Of a stretch of 64,000 nucleotides of DNA, positions 14,697-25,531 are shown piece by piece. The stretch is from Vibrio fortis (GTDB lineage: Bacteria; Pseudomonadota; Gammaproteobacteria; Enterobacterales; Vibrionaceae), in the NCBI RefSeq assembly GCF_024347475.1, contig NZ_AP025487.1:2046001-2110000 (forward strand), given 5' to 3'. The notes beneath the pieces are model-generated. The model saw only the letters and a program-made list of their open reading frames with translations. It ran no database searches and was not told the DNA's origin. Positions within the stretch are counted from its first letter, which is position 1, and each line of letters starts with the position of its first letter. Position numbers and translations under genes: made by a program.

Positions 14697-14844
14697 GTAT
14701 CTATTCGATTATGTCGAGTCGTAATATTGAATGGCACGCCCACAACTTTGCCTCGGCAATTTATCCAAACTAAAGCTCAAGCAAAAACCAGCGGCTACGC
14801 CAAAGTAGAATATTCACCTATATACAGACCCATTGATTCAGCAA

Positions 14845-14873
14845 TAAAAAAGGCTTCCATGTAGGAAGCCTTT
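14845..14873 (-). terminator. htpX terminator
   Basis: AAAGGCTTCC and GGAAGCCTTT around ATGTA, with a T-run on the minus strand. The stem sequence is nearly the same as the purB terminator 175 bases away, although the two face each other. Confidence 0.9.
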
Positions 14874-14894
14874 CGATCGTAAATCTATTTAAGT

Positions 14895-15758
14895 TTACAT
14901 GTTGCGTAGAGACGCGATACGCTTGTCTAGCGGTGGGTGGCTCATCAGTAGCTCACTAAGTGATTTCTTACCGTTGATACCAAATGCCATCATTGAGCCT
15001 TCAAGCTGTGGCTCGTGACTTACCTTTAGACGCTCTAGGGCTGCAATCATCTTCTCTTTACCAACTAAGCGCGCTGCGCCTGCGTCTGCGTGGAATTCAC
15101 GGTGACGGCTGTACCACATTGTGATGAAGCTCGCTAGGAAACCAAAGATTAGCTCAAGCACCATAGACACACCGAAGTAAACCATCATGTTGCTACCACC
15201 CTCTTCTTCGTTGTCGTTAGAAGCAACGATGTTCGCGATAAAGCGAGACAGGAAGATAACAAACGTGTTCACAACGCCTTGCATCAGCGTCATTGTCACC
15301 ATGTCACCATTTGCGATGTGGCTAACTTCGTGAGCAAGTACCGCTTCTGCTTCGTCACGAGTCATGCTGTGTAGTAGACCTGTTGATACCGCAACCAGCG
15401 AATCATCACGCTTTGCACCAGTAGCAAATGCATTAATGTCTGGTGAATCATAGATAGCGACTGTTGGCATGCCGATACCTACTTGTTGAGCTTGGCGGCT
15501 TACCGTTTCCATCAACCAATGTTCTGTTTCATTGCGAGGGCTCTCAATCACCATACCGCCAACAGAACGAAGAGCCATTCCTTTTGACATCATCAAAGAA
15601 ATGAAAGAACCACCGAAACCGAATACGGCAGCCATCACGAGCAATCCAGAAAGGCTGCCTGGCTGCATCCCCGTTACAGCATATACAATATTAAGAACAA
15701 CACTTAGTACCAATACAACCGCTAAGTTGGTTGCAAGGAACAACATTACTCGCTTCAT
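14895..15758 (-). CDS. htpX: HtpX membrane zinc protease
   Basis: M48 metalloprotease of the inner membrane that degrades damaged membrane proteins together with FtsH; usually induced by CpxR or heat. 287 residues. Two N-terminal membrane segments (~5-25 and ~35-55), the catalytic [12 protein letters not shown] (HExxH) at ~140, two further membrane segments, and a downstream Glu in [13 protein letters not shown]. The C-terminal [16 protein letters not shown] is typical. Confidence 0.97.
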   Translation of the reverse strand: MKRVMLFLATNLAVVLVLSVVLNIVYAVTGMQPGSLSGLLVMAAVFGFGGSFISLMMSKGMALRSVGGMVIESPRNETEHWLMETVSRQAQQVGIGMPTVAIYDSPDINAFATGAKRDDSLVAVSTGLLHSMTRDEAEAVLAHEVSHIANGDMVTMTLMQGVVNTFVIFLSRFIANIVASNDNEEEGGSNMMVYFGVSMVLELIFGFLASFITMWYSRHREFHADAGAARLVGKEKMIAALERLKVSHEPQLEGSMMAFGINGKKSLSELLMSHPPLDKRIASLRNM

Positions 15759-16033
15759 TACTTATCTCCGCATGAAAGCTGTTTTATAAAAATTTATCAT
15801 TATAGACAAAGCGAACAAGTGAATGTCTCGCTTTGAACACTTCTATTAACTTATACATATAGTCTAAGAATTAGAAAACAAGGTTAAGCATTAAATTGCA
15901 ACATTTAATTACTAGACCGTATTCGATTAAGACTTTGGCATTAGACCTAAGTCGTATAGAGAACATCGACTGATCCGTTTACAGTGTGCCTAGATGATTT
16001 ATTGGCTAGTCCGAGTAACAAAAGGAAAGGATC

Positions 16034-16201
16034 ATGGTTGAAGGTACTAACACTCAAATGGCTATTGATTTACTGTGTTGTCACTTAGGTATCACTGAAG
16101 AAGAAGCGAAGAAACAGATTGGTATCGTGACGCCAGAGGCGGCGCAAAATAATATTACAGAGACACAACAAGCATTAATGGGTCTAACAAAAGATCACTA
16201 A
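16034..16201 (+). CDS. 55-residue acidic protein, unknown
   Basis: A short frame from ATG 16034 to TAA 16201 with a good ribosome site (AAAGGAAAGG) 4-13 bases upstream and its own strong terminator just downstream. The predicted peptide is acidic and helical, beginning MVEGTNTQMAIDLLCCHLGI. A CC pair sits at ~15-16. The product resembles small regulatory or adapter-like proteins but I do not recognise it. Confidence 0.75.
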   Translation: MVEGTNTQMAIDLLCCHLGITEEEAKKQIGIVTPEAAQNNITETQQALMGLTKDH

Positions 16202-16262
16202 TACCACTTGCTTGAACTACTGTTCTAAAGATCTACTGGCTTAAAAGATCGACAGATAAACG

Positions 16263-16291
16263 AAAGGGCTGCATTTTTTGCAGCCCTTTTC
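16263..16291 (+). terminator. Terminator between the 55-residue gene and bioD
   Basis: AAAGGGCTGCA pairs with TGCAGCCCTTT around a T5 loop, with T residues following on the plus strand and A residues giving a weaker T-run on the other. It probably serves both converging units. Confidence 0.9.
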
Positions 16292-16324
16292 AATTATCTA
16301 TGGTCATAACCAACGGAGTTGTCG

Positions 16325-17008
16325 TTATAGCGCCATCAATGGTTCTACATTGATGTACTTACCAATATTCTTAGACTTCGCTTTTGGCACATACGGGATC
16401 TCACCCAGTTTTGGCGCGCCTAGCTTGTCTTCCAGCATCGCAATAATATCTGCGTAATGTTCAGTGCCCGGATTAATGCGGTTAGCCACCCAACCGACTA
16501 GGTTTAGGCCGTCTGCACGAATCGCTTCTGCAGTTAGTAGAGCATGGCTCAAACAACCAAGCTTAATACCAACCGTCAGAACCACTGGAAGCTGCTCTTT
16601 CTTAACCCAGTTCGATAGGCACTCATCGTCAGATACTGGCACACGCCAGCCACCAGCGCCCTCAACTAACACGAAGTCAGAATTCTGCTTATGTTGTTCC
16701 AGTTTTTGAGAAAGCACCGCTTCATCAATTACCACGCCATCGCGCTTAGCAGCGATATGTGGTGACGCTGGAAGCATCAATGCATACGGATTAACATCAT
16801 CGTAATCGATATCTTGTGTCGCTGCTTCTTGTAGGTGAAGAGCGTCACTATTGCGCGCGCCTTCTGGATATTGCTCGCAGCCTGCGGCAACTGGTTTGTA
16901 GCCAATTGTTGATAACTCTTTTGCGGCAAAAGCTTGTAAGATCGCTTTTGAAACCACGGTTTTGCCCACTTCGGTATCCGTACCTGCAATAAATAATGCA
17001 TCAATCAT
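16325..17008 (-). CDS. bioD: Dethiobiotin synthetase
   Basis: ATP-dependent carboxylase that closes the ureido ring of dethiobiotin. The P-loop [12 protein letters not shown] lies at residues 8-19; [12 protein letters not shown] is the second family motif. 227 residues. The start is the ATG at 17006-17008, which overlaps the bioC stop as ATGA, so translation is coupled; the longer frame from 17029 is not needed. Last gene of bioBFCD. Confidence 0.96.
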   Translation of the reverse strand: MIDALFIAGTDTEVGKTVVSKAILQAFAAKELSTIGYKPVAAGCEQYPEGARNSDALHLQEAATQDIDYDDVNPYALMLPASPHIAAKRDGVVIDEAVLSQKLEQHKQNSDFVLVEGAGGWRVPVSDDECLSNWVKKEQLPVVLTVGIKLGCLSHALLTAEAIRADGLNLVGWVANRINPGTEHYADIIAMLEDKLGAPKLGEIPYVPKAKSKNIGKYINVEPLMAL

Positions 17009-17808
17009 AATTGAATAACCCCTAAACAAACTTGATATGTTGCTGGTAAGAAACCTTGATGGTTTTGAAATGTTCGATACTCTTGCTCAACAAGCTGCAG
17101 CATTCTTCTGCTGGTCAGACCTTGTGAGCGACCACTTACGTGGTTGGCGCCAATCCCCTTAAGGTCGCGCATCAATTCAAACGCTGAATCGTACCATACT
17201 GTGATGGAGGGCAAGTCTAGTTGATGGTGCGAGCAGCTAGCTTGCGCTAACGCAATTTTTACCTGATTGGCGGTAATAAAGTGGTTGACGTGTTGATGTG
17301 AGTCAATTTTACTCCACGCCTTTTTCAACTCAATCAGAGAACCGTCTAACAAGGTGGAGAAAGCGATTGAGCCACCCTGGCGTGTCACTCTTTTCATTTC
17401 TCGCAATGGTATGGAGAGATCATCACACCATTGTAGAGCCAGACTAGAGAACACCAAATCAAAGCGATCATCCTCAAATGGCAAAGCTTCAGCATCCGCT
17501 TGCTGATAAGCAAAGACTCCATTTCCACATCTTTGCTTGGCCTGTTCTAACATGCCTAATGACAAATCAGCACAAATAACAGTTGCACCTCTTTCGACGA
17601 GTAACTGAGAGAAGTAGCCCGTGCCACATCCTAAATCTAATACCTGATAACCGGATAGATCGTTAGGTAGCTTCTCCAGAAGGCGCTGACCTACATCACG
17701 CTGAAACTCAGCATGTTTATCGTAATTTTTAGCAGCTTTTCCGAAGGCATCTGCAATCGCCTTTTTATCTTGGACAGTGTAATTATCTACGACGGCTTGC
17801 TGTGACAT
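17005..17808 (-). CDS. bioC: BioC, malonyl-ACP O-methyltransferase
   Basis: SAM-dependent methyltransferase that starts pimelate assembly by masking the malonyl carboxylate. SAM-binding motif [16 protein letters not shown] at ~56 and [15 protein letters not shown] at ~115 are clear. 267 residues. Abuts bioF directly (no gap) and overlaps bioD by 4 bases. Confidence 0.95.
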   Translation of the reverse strand: MSQQAVVDNYTVQDKKAIADAFGKAAKNYDKHAEFQRDVGQRLLEKLPNDLSGYQVLDLGCGTGYFSQLLVERGATVICADLSLGMLEQAKQRCGNGVFAYQQADAEALPFEDDRFDLVFSSLALQWCDDLSIPLREMKRVTRQGGSIAFSTLLDGSLIELKKAWSKIDSHQHVNHFITANQVKIALAQASCSHHQLDLPSITVWYDSAFELMRDLKGIGANHVSGRSQGLTSRRMLQLVEQEYRTFQNHQGFLPATYQVCLGVIQL

Positions 17809-18972
17809 TTACTCTACCTCACGTTGCGCTTGTAGCGCGCTTTTTAACGAATGAGTCAGCTGGGACACTTGCTCTGAGCTATGATTGGCAGTCAACGTGA
17901 TTCTAAGACGAGCAGTCCCTACTGGTACCGTCGGCGGACGAATCGCGGTCATCCAAATACCACTCTCTTTCATTCGGTTTGCAATGCTAATGGCATGCTC
18001 TGACTGACCGACCATAAATGGCTTTATCGGTGTATTGGTTTCAACATAACCCGTTAGCTCTTTCATACCTTCATGATAAATCGCCTGTAGCTCACTTAGC
18101 TTATCTCGACGCCATTGTTGGCTCTGTATCATTCGACATGCAGCACTCAATGCGTAGGCTTGAGCTGGAGGTATCGCCGTTGAGTAGACATGATGTCTTG
18201 CGAACTGGGTTAAATAGTCTCCAACTTCTTTACTGCAAAGAATCGCGGCACCAGATAAGCCAAACGCTTTACCAAATGTCACCACGAGTAACTCAGGCTT
18301 AACACCCGCGGCTACGCAACTCCCAGTGCCATAATCACCTAAGACGCCAATACCATGAGCATCATCGACCGCTAACCAAGCATCATGTTGCTGGGTCTGC
18401 TTTACAATCTCGTTCAAGGGAGCCTGATCGCCATCCATACTAAAGACGCCTTCAGTTACCACCAACGCATTATCTGAGACAGTAAGCTGCGAAACCAAAT
18501 GAGCAACATCGTTGTGCTTGAAGCGTTTCATTCTTGCAGGCGACAACGCCCCCGCTTCCATTAGCGAAGCGTGATTCAAACGGTCTTGAATGAGGGTGTC
18601 GTTTTTATCGAGAAGGGAAAACAGCAACGCCTGATTGGCGCCAAAGCCAGAGCTAAACAGAATCGCACGCTCATAGCCTAACCATTCGCATAGCTGCGAC
18701 TCTAGATTCTGATGTGCTGCGCTAAAGCCTGTCACCAGTGGTGAAGCACCACTACCCGCACCGTATTGACTCAGTCCGTCTTGCCAAGCTGACACGAGCT
18801 CTGGATCATTCGCCAAGCCTAAATAGTCGTTGCTAGAAAAGTTACTGTATACCTTCGAACCCAGCTCAATTTCAGAGCGACTGACCGGATTAAGCACATT
18901 AATCTGACGGTTGAGCCCTTGCTGAAGGCGATCAGTAAGGGCTTTTTGAATACGAGAATTAAACGCTGGCAT
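17809..18972 (-). CDS. bioF: BioF, 8-amino-7-oxononanoate synthase
   Basis: PLP enzyme that condenses pimeloyl-ACP with alanine. [21 protein letters not shown] and [14 protein letters not shown] (with the PLP Lys) are in order. I place the start at the ATG at 18972 ([16 protein letters not shown]), giving 387 residues and a 14-base overlap with the end of bioB in another frame; the upstream frame from 19017 would overlap bioB by ~59 bases. Confidence 0.94.
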   Translation of the reverse strand: MPAFNSRIQKALTDRLQQGLNRQINVLNPVSRSEIELGSKVYSNFSSNDYLGLANDPELVSAWQDGLSQYGAGSGASPLVTGFSAAHQNLESQLCEWLGYERAILFSSGFGANQALLFSLLDKNDTLIQDRLNHASLMEAGALSPARMKRFKHNDVAHLVSQLTVSDNALVVTEGVFSMDGDQAPLNEIVKQTQQHDAWLAVDDAHGIGVLGDYGTGSCVAAGVKPELLVVTFGKAFGLSGAAILCSKEVGDYLTQFARHHVYSTAIPPAQAYALSAACRMIQSQQWRRDKLSELQAIYHEGMKELTGYVETNTPIKPFMVGQSEHAISIANRMKESGIWMTAIRPPTVPVGTARLRITLTANHSSEQVSQLTHSLKSALQAQREVE

Positions 18973-20011
18973 CGTAGAACATGTCATCTTTCGTTGGACG
19001 AGCCGCAACGCGCTCAACCACTTGATCTAACAGTTCGTTTTCTTGGATTTCGTCTGGCTTTTGAGCCACTTCTTGGCTGTTGATACCCAGCTTTTTAAAT
19101 AGCTGCATATCTGTATCTTCATCTGGGTTTGGCGTTGTTAGCAGTTTGCAACCGTAGAAGATAGAGTTTGCACCCGCCATGAAGCACATTGCTTGCATCT
19201 GTTCGTTCATGTTTTCACGACCAGCAGATAGGCGAACCGCAGATTTCGGCATCATGATACGAGCAATTGCGATGAGCTTGATAAAGTCGAAAGATTCAAC
19301 ATCATCGACGTTTTCCATCGGGGTGCCTTTTACTTTCACTAACATGTTAATTGGCACACTCTCAGGGTGAACAGGTAGGTTAGCCAACTCGACAAGCAGA
19401 CCGGCACGGTCATTGGTGCTTTCACCCATACCAATAATACCGCCTGAACAGATCTTCATGCCTGCATCACGAACGTGAGATAACGTATCTAGACGATCTT
19501 GATAAGTACGAGTAGTAATAATGCTGCCGTAAAACTCTGGAGAAGTATCAAGGTTGTGGTTGTAGTAGTCCAAACCAGCGTCTGCCAACTCACCGGCTTG
19601 CTCTGGTGTTAACATACCTAGCGTCATACAAGTCTCTAGACCCATACCTTTTATGCCTTTGATCATCTCTGTTAGATGAGGCATATCACGCTCTTTCGGG
19701 TTCTTCCATGCAGCTCCCATACAGAAACGCGTAGAGCCTGCGTTTTTCGCTTTCTGTGCCGCATCAAGTACACGCTCAACTTCCATTAAGCGCTCTTTAT
19801 CAACGTCAGTGCGGTAGTGAGCACTTTGTGGACAGTATTTACAGTCTTCTGGACAAGCACCGGTTTTAATAGAAAGAAGGGTACTCACCTGCACATGGTT
19901 ATGCAGTTGGTACTGTCTATGAACGAGTTGAGCTTCAAACATCAAATCCATAAACGGTTTTTCAAGCAGAGCCTTTACTTCAGCTACTGTCCAGTTATGA
20001 CGAACTTCCAC
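18959..20011 (-). CDS. bioB: Biotin synthase
   Basis: Radical-SAM enzyme that inserts sulfur into dethiobiotin. [16 protein letters not shown] carries the CxxxCxxC of the 4Fe-4S cluster; the conserved Cys residues for the 2Fe-2S sulfur donor are in RFCMGAAWK and ETCMTLGML, and the Arg in RLSAGREN. 350 residues. First gene of bioBFCD, divergent from bioA. Confidence 0.97.
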   Translation of the reverse strand: MEVRHNWTVAEVKALLEKPFMDLMFEAQLVHRQYQLHNHVQVSTLLSIKTGACPEDCKYCPQSAHYRTDVDKERLMEVERVLDAAQKAKNAGSTRFCMGAAWKNPKERDMPHLTEMIKGIKGMGLETCMTLGMLTPEQAGELADAGLDYYNHNLDTSPEFYGSIITTRTYQDRLDTLSHVRDAGMKICSGGIIGMGESTNDRAGLLVELANLPVHPESVPINMLVKVKGTPMENVDDVESFDFIKLIAIARIMMPKSAVRLSAGRENMNEQMQAMCFMAGANSIFYGCKLLTTPNPDEDTDMQLFKKLGINSQEVAQKPDEIQENELLDQVVERVAARPTKDDMFYDASV

Positions 20012-20101
20012 GTGTCGATCCTTTTCTTTAATCTTATTTTGCGCAAATCCACTTTGAGGTTTTGCATTTATGCTTGGCTAGTCTACCGACAAGCTTTAGA
20101 C

Positions 20102-20133
20102 TGTCAACACATTGATAAAAACAAAAGTTTACA
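20102..20133. promoter_or_regulatory. BirA-type operator between bioB and bioA
   Basis: TGTCAAC and GTTTACA are inverted with an 18-base spacer, the same arm sequence and spacing as the E. coli bioO half-sites (TGTAAAC-N18-GTTTACA) with one mismatch. It is located between the divergent bioB and bioA genes, so one biotin-loaded BirA dimer could repress both directions. Confidence 0.85.
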
Positions 20134-20172
20134 ATTGGTTATTTTTTAATCAAATTACACATGGAAATTGCT

Positions 20173-21450
20173 ATGGATCTCGCCTTTGATCGCCAGCACA
20201 TCTGGCATCCCTACACTTCGACTCTCACACCTCTGACCTGCTACCCCGTCGTTGGAGCCGAGGGTGTTTTATTAGAAATGGAAGATGGAAAGCGAGTCAT
20301 TGATGGCATGTCTTCTTGGTGGTCTACCATCCACGGATACAATCATCCTGTGTTAAATGAAGCTGCGCACAGCCAAATCGACAAAGTGTCACATGTGATG
20401 TTCGGTGGTATCACTCACCAACCTGCAATTGATCTATGTAAGAAGCTCCTCAATCTCGCACCAAGCAATTTGGAACATGTATTTTTGGCTGACTCTGGAT
20501 CCGTAGCGGTTGAAGTGAGTTTAAAGATGGCATTGCAGTATTGGCACGCAAAGGGCCAACCACGCTCCAAGTTCTTAACGTTAAGAGATGGCTATCATGG
20601 TGATACGTTCGCTGCGATGTCGGTTACTGACCCAGAGAACTCAATGCATAGCCTGTACAAAGGGTTCCTACCAGAACATATCTTCGCCGCTTCGCCAAAA
20701 ACGGGGTTCTGGGATGAATGGAACCCTGATGATATCAACAGCTTTAAAGAAAAACTGAGTGCACACCATCAAGAAGTTGCCGCTGTGATCTTAGAGCCCA
20801 TTGTTCAGGGTGCCGGCGGCATGCGTATTTACCACCCGGAGTTTTTGAAACAAGTGAGAGCACTGTGTGATGAATTCAACGTGCTCTTGATTCTTGACGA
20901 GATTGCCACCGGCTTTGGTCGTACAGGTAAGTTATTTGCTTGTGAACATGCCGATATTCAACCGGACATTCTATGTGTCGGCAAAGCACTAACGGGAGGG
21001 TATATGACTCTTTCGGCAACGCTTGCAAGCAAAGATGTTGCCGATACGGTTTGCGGCGGTGAAGCTGGGTGCTTTATGCATGGTCCAACATTTATGGGGA
21101 ATCCGCTTGCGTGCGCTGTTGGGGCGGCAAGCCTTGGATTAATCGAACAGGGTGATTGGCAGTCACAGACGCAACAAATCGAATCGCTGTTCTCAGAGAT
21201 GCTTCCAAAACTCAAGCGACATTCGTTGGTTAAAGACGTTCGTTGGTTAGGAGCGATTGGTGTAGTAGAAACTCATATCCCTGTCGATATGGAGCTGATA
21301 CAGGCGCACTTTGTTGAACAAGGGGTTTGGATCAGACCTTTTGGCAAGTTGATCTATATGATGCCTCCGTTTATCAGTGAAGCACATCATATCGAGCAAT
21401 TGGTCTCCGCCATTGATAGCGCACTCCAACGACCAGAATGTTTCCAATAG
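20173..21450 (+). CDS. bioA: BioA, adenosylmethionine-8-amino-7-oxononanoate aminotransferase
   Basis: Class III PLP aminotransferase that uses SAM as amino donor. Features are DLAFDRQHIWHPYTS at the N-terminus, VIDGMSSWWSTIHGYNHP, LILDEIATGFGRTGKLFA with the PLP Asp, and CVGKALTGGYMTLSATL with the Schiff-base Lys. The start is most likely ATG 20173 (GGA 10 bases upstream); ATG 20161 is the in-frame alternative. 425 residues. Confidence 0.96.
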   Translation: MDLAFDRQHIWHPYTSTLTPLTCYPVVGAEGVLLEMEDGKRVIDGMSSWWSTIHGYNHPVLNEAAHSQIDKVSHVMFGGITHQPAIDLCKKLLNLAPSNLEHVFLADSGSVAVEVSLKMALQYWHAKGQPRSKFLTLRDGYHGDTFAAMSVTDPENSMHSLYKGFLPEHIFAASPKTGFWDEWNPDDINSFKEKLSAHHQEVAAVILEPIVQGAGGMRIYHPEFLKQVRALCDEFNVLLILDEIATGFGRTGKLFACEHADIQPDILCVGKALTGGYMTLSATLASKDVADTVCGGEAGCFMHGPTFMGNPLACAVGAASLGLIEQGDWQSQTQQIESLFSEMLPKLKRHSLVKDVRWLGAIGVVETHIPVDMELIQAHFVEQGVWIRPFGKLIYMMPPFISEAHHIEQLVSAIDSALQRPECFQ

Positions 21451-21552
21451 CAAGTATTGCACCCACCAATCGGGTATGAATGGTTTCAAAGCTGAACAAC
21501 CATTCATACCACTACTCACTCTACTAACTACCTAATGACGCAGTTGTTGTAA

Positions 21553-21819
21553 CTATCGCAACTGACTGTCTTTGCTTGCTCGACGATTATAAAGTGCATG
21601 CTGATGCGCATCGTGCTCTAACATCGATTGGCACTCAATACACAAACGTACTCCTTGTATCGCGAGTCGTCTTTTTTCAGGGATCTCATCACCGCACTCA
21701 TCACAGTAATGAGCACTCTCTCCGATTTTAATGTTCCCTCTGACACGAGAGATCTCATCGGAAATCGTATCTTGAATTTGCTGGCTAACGCTATCGTCGC
21801 CTGCCCATCCTACAGCCAT
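21553..21819 (-). CDS. YbiI-like DksA/TraR zinc-finger protein
   Basis: 88 residues, the size of E. coli YbiI. The four-cysteine zinc finger of the DksA/TraR family is YCDECGDEIPEKRR...RLCIECQ (CxxC at ~39-42 and ~60-63). The helical N-terminal part is too short for the long coiled coil of DksA, so it is not DksA itself. Role is unknown; small members are thought to affect RNA polymerase. Confidence 0.88.
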   Translation of the reverse strand: MAVGWAGDDSVSQQIQDTISDEISRVRGNIKIGESAHYCDECGDEIPEKRRLAIQGVRLCIECQSMLEHDAHQHALYNRRASKDSQLR

Positions 21820-21958
21820 ATGCCCTCCTCAATATCTGAATGAGAAAATCAATTCCTACCGCGGTAGGCGACCATTATACGAACAATATCTATTAGATAT
21901 AATCCAGCGCATGAGCAAATAACTATTACCTAATTGTAACAATGACTAGATTCGGGCA

Positions 21959-21988
21959 ATAAAAAACCCAGCACTTAGGCTGGGTTTT
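21959..21988 (-). terminator. serS terminator
   Basis: AAACCCAGC and GCTGGGTTT form a 9-bp stem; the minus strand continues into a T-run. Confidence 0.9.
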
Positions 21989-22007
21989 CAATTCAAAAGC
22001 TAGACGA

Positions 22008-23330
<1,323 letters not shown>

Positions 23331-23458
23331 TTAGTTATTTGAATATTCAGTAGCTTGACCACTGAAACACCACTAAACCGCCAAAACTGATGATTATTTC
23401 ATCATTTTTTAACGATTTAATCTGAATTTTATGACTAGGTTAAGATATCCAAAAAAGG

Positions 23459-24808
23459 CTAGTTTTCATAGCGTTTTTGTGGGCTTTTTGCGTCCAAATC
23501 CGCCAGATAATCTAGCTTTTCGCCAATCTTGGTCTCTAAGCCTCGTTTTGTTGGGTAATAGTATTGTCGCTCGCCCATTTCAGGCGGCAGATACTTTTCA
23601 CCCGCAGCGTAGGCACCAGGTTCGTCATGAGCATAACGATATTCTTGCCCGTAGCCCATGTCCTTCATCAAACTTGTTGGTGCATTTCTTAAATGATGAG
23701 GCACTTCGTATTCGGGTAAGTTATGCGCATCAGTGAGCGCCTGCTTCCACGCGGTATAAACAGCGTTGCTCTTTGGCGCACACGCAAGATAGACAACCGC
23801 TTGTGCAATCGCTCGTTCACCTTCTGCAGGACCAATACGAGTAAAGCAATCCCAAGCCGAAATGGCAACTTGCATTGCTCTTGGATCTGCATTACCGATA
23901 TCTTCCGATGCAATCGCTAACAAACGTCTCACGATATACAAGGGATCGCAGCCAGCAGCAATCATGCGCGCCGACCAATACAGCGCCGCATCTGGGTTTG
24001 AACCTCGTATCGACTTATGCACAGCCGAAATCAAGTCGTACCAAATATCACCTTTATTATCGAAACGAGCCACTTTTTCGCCAGCGACTTCTGCTAACAG
24101 TTGAAGCGTAATCGACTTACGACCTTGGTCGTCGTCTTCGGCCATATCGTATAGAAGCTCAAGATAATTCAGTGACATGCGAGCGTCGCCATTCACTAGC
24201 TCCGCTAAACGATCAAGTACATTGTCAGCAAAGTGGGCACTTACATCACCTAAACCGCGCTGTTTATCTTCAATGGCTTGACGGATAACAAACGAGATAT
24301 CATCTGTGCTGAGAGAAGTCAGTTTGTAAACACGCGCTCTCGACAACAAAGCGTTATTGAGTTCAAAAGACGGGTTTTCTGTCGTCGCTCCAATAAAGGT
24401 AACGGTGCCATCTTCGATGTGTGGCAAGAATGCATCTTGTTGGCTTTTGTTAAACCTATGCACCTCATCTACAAACAAAATAGTTCGACGTCCAGCTTGC
24501 TTATTTTCACGCGCTTTATCAATCGCGACACGAATGTCTTTCACACCTGAGGTAACCGCTGACACACGCTCAACTTCAGCATTGGCATAATTGGCAGCCA
24601 CTTCAGCCAAAGTAGTCTTTCCGGTACCCGGAGGCCCCCATAAAATCATGGAGTGAATATGCCCGGCTTCAAGCGCTCGACGCAAAGGTTTACCGGGTCC
24701 CAGAATATGCTGTTGACCGATGTACTGCTCGACGGTTTCTGGTCTCATACGAGCAGCAAGGGGACGAAAATCTTCGTCCCCCGAAAAGTCTAAACTGTAA
24801 TTACTCAA
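23459..24808 (-). CDS. rarA: RarA (MgsA), replication-associated AAA+ ATPase
   Basis: Clamp-loader-like AAA+ protein acting at stalled forks. [16 protein letters not shown] begins the domain; Walker A is [12 protein letters not shown] at ~60, Walker B is [16 protein letters not shown], and sensor 1 is [12 protein letters not shown]-terminal tetramerisation domain ends with [11 protein letters not shown]. 449 residues. It follows lolA by 43 bases, in the conserved lolA-rarA order. Confidence 0.97.
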   Translation of the reverse strand: MSNYSLDFSGDEDFRPLAARMRPETVEQYIGQQHILGPGKPLRRALEAGHIHSMILWGPPGTGKTTLAEVAANYANAEVERVSAVTSGVKDIRVAIDKARENKQAGRRTILFVDEVHRFNKSQQDAFLPHIEDGTVTFIGATTENPSFELNNALLSRARVYKLTSLSTDDISFVIRQAIEDKQRGLGDVSAHFADNVLDRLAELVNGDARMSLNYLELLYDMAEDDDQGRKSITLQLLAEVAGEKVARFDNKGDIWYDLISAVHKSIRGSNPDAALYWSARMIAAGCDPLYIVRRLLAIASEDIGNADPRAMQVAISAWDCFTRIGPAEGERAIAQAVVYLACAPKSNAVYTAWKQALTDAHNLPEYEVPHHLRNAPTSLMKDMGYGQEYRYAHDEPGAYAAGEKYLPPEMGERQYYYPTKRGLETKIGEKLDYLADLDAKSPQKRYEN

Positions 24809-24851
24809 TGGCTATCTCTTGATTCGCGATTAAATGGACGATATCAAAGAA

Positions 24852-25448
24852 TCAGTTTCTTTGGTCATCAACTTCGACACCTTCTGGAGCGACGAATGTA
24901 AAACGATCACTGCCTGGCTTACCAAGCTCGACATTACTAAATGTGAACTCACCTTTTTGACCGTCCTGTTCAATAACATTAAACCCTTGAACGATGCCTT
25001 TGTCGTTGATCTGAATTTGGAAATCCCCTTGATTCGAATCAACCGCCGTTGGCTTCAGCGTAAACTGATTACCCGATTGGGTTACATCGTAGTTATCCCA
25101 ATCACTCTGTTGGTTGCGAGTAAGCAATACAAATGGTGTTTGCGCCGTTGCTTGCTCTTGCCAGTAAATACTGACTTGCTCAATAAATGGGCTGTAGTAC
25201 CAAAGGCTTTGGCCATCAGAGACCAATAAGTTTTCATCTGGGAACGTCGTTTCCCAACGGAATAGGCTTGGGCGCGCTATTTCAACTGTGCCCTCTCCTT
25301 CCATGACAATATCGCCATCAGGGCTTGTGACAACCTGTTTGAACTCAGCACTAAAACCTGCGTTTAGCGCTAATCGGTTGCTCAGCTCTTCCTTTGGTGA
25401 AGCGAACACGGAAAAACTCATAAATAGAAGTGCGAGTGCTTTTTTCAT
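24852..25448 (-). CDS. lolA: LolA, periplasmic lipoprotein chaperone
   Basis: Carries lipoproteins from the LolCDE exporter to LolB. A signal peptide [20 protein letters not shown] is processed at about residue 17. The mature protein is a half beta-barrel with the family segments [20 protein letters not shown] and YSPFIEQVS. 198 residues. Lies between ftsK and rarA. Confidence 0.96.
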   Translation of the reverse strand: MKKALALLFMSFSVFASPKEELSNRLALNAGFSAEFKQVVTSPDGDIVMEGEGTVEIARPSLFRWETTFPDENLLVSDGQSLWYYSPFIEQVSIYWQEQATAQTPFVLLTRNQQSDWDNYDVTQSGNQFTLKPTAVDSNQGDFQIQINDKGIVQGFNVIEQDGQKGEFTFSNVELGKPGSDRFTFVAPEGVEVDDQRN

Positions 25449-25531
25449 TAATTATCCTGTTACAAGGTAAATCGGTCATAAGACTATGACCGATTATTAA
25501 GGGTTGAGTTCCTATCTACGCAATTAAGCGA

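Noticed and set aside
14670..14873. The near-identical purB and htpX terminator stems as an inverted repeat of a mobile element
   Set aside because: Each is a complete terminator with its own T-run at the expected place, and no transposase or target duplication is present.
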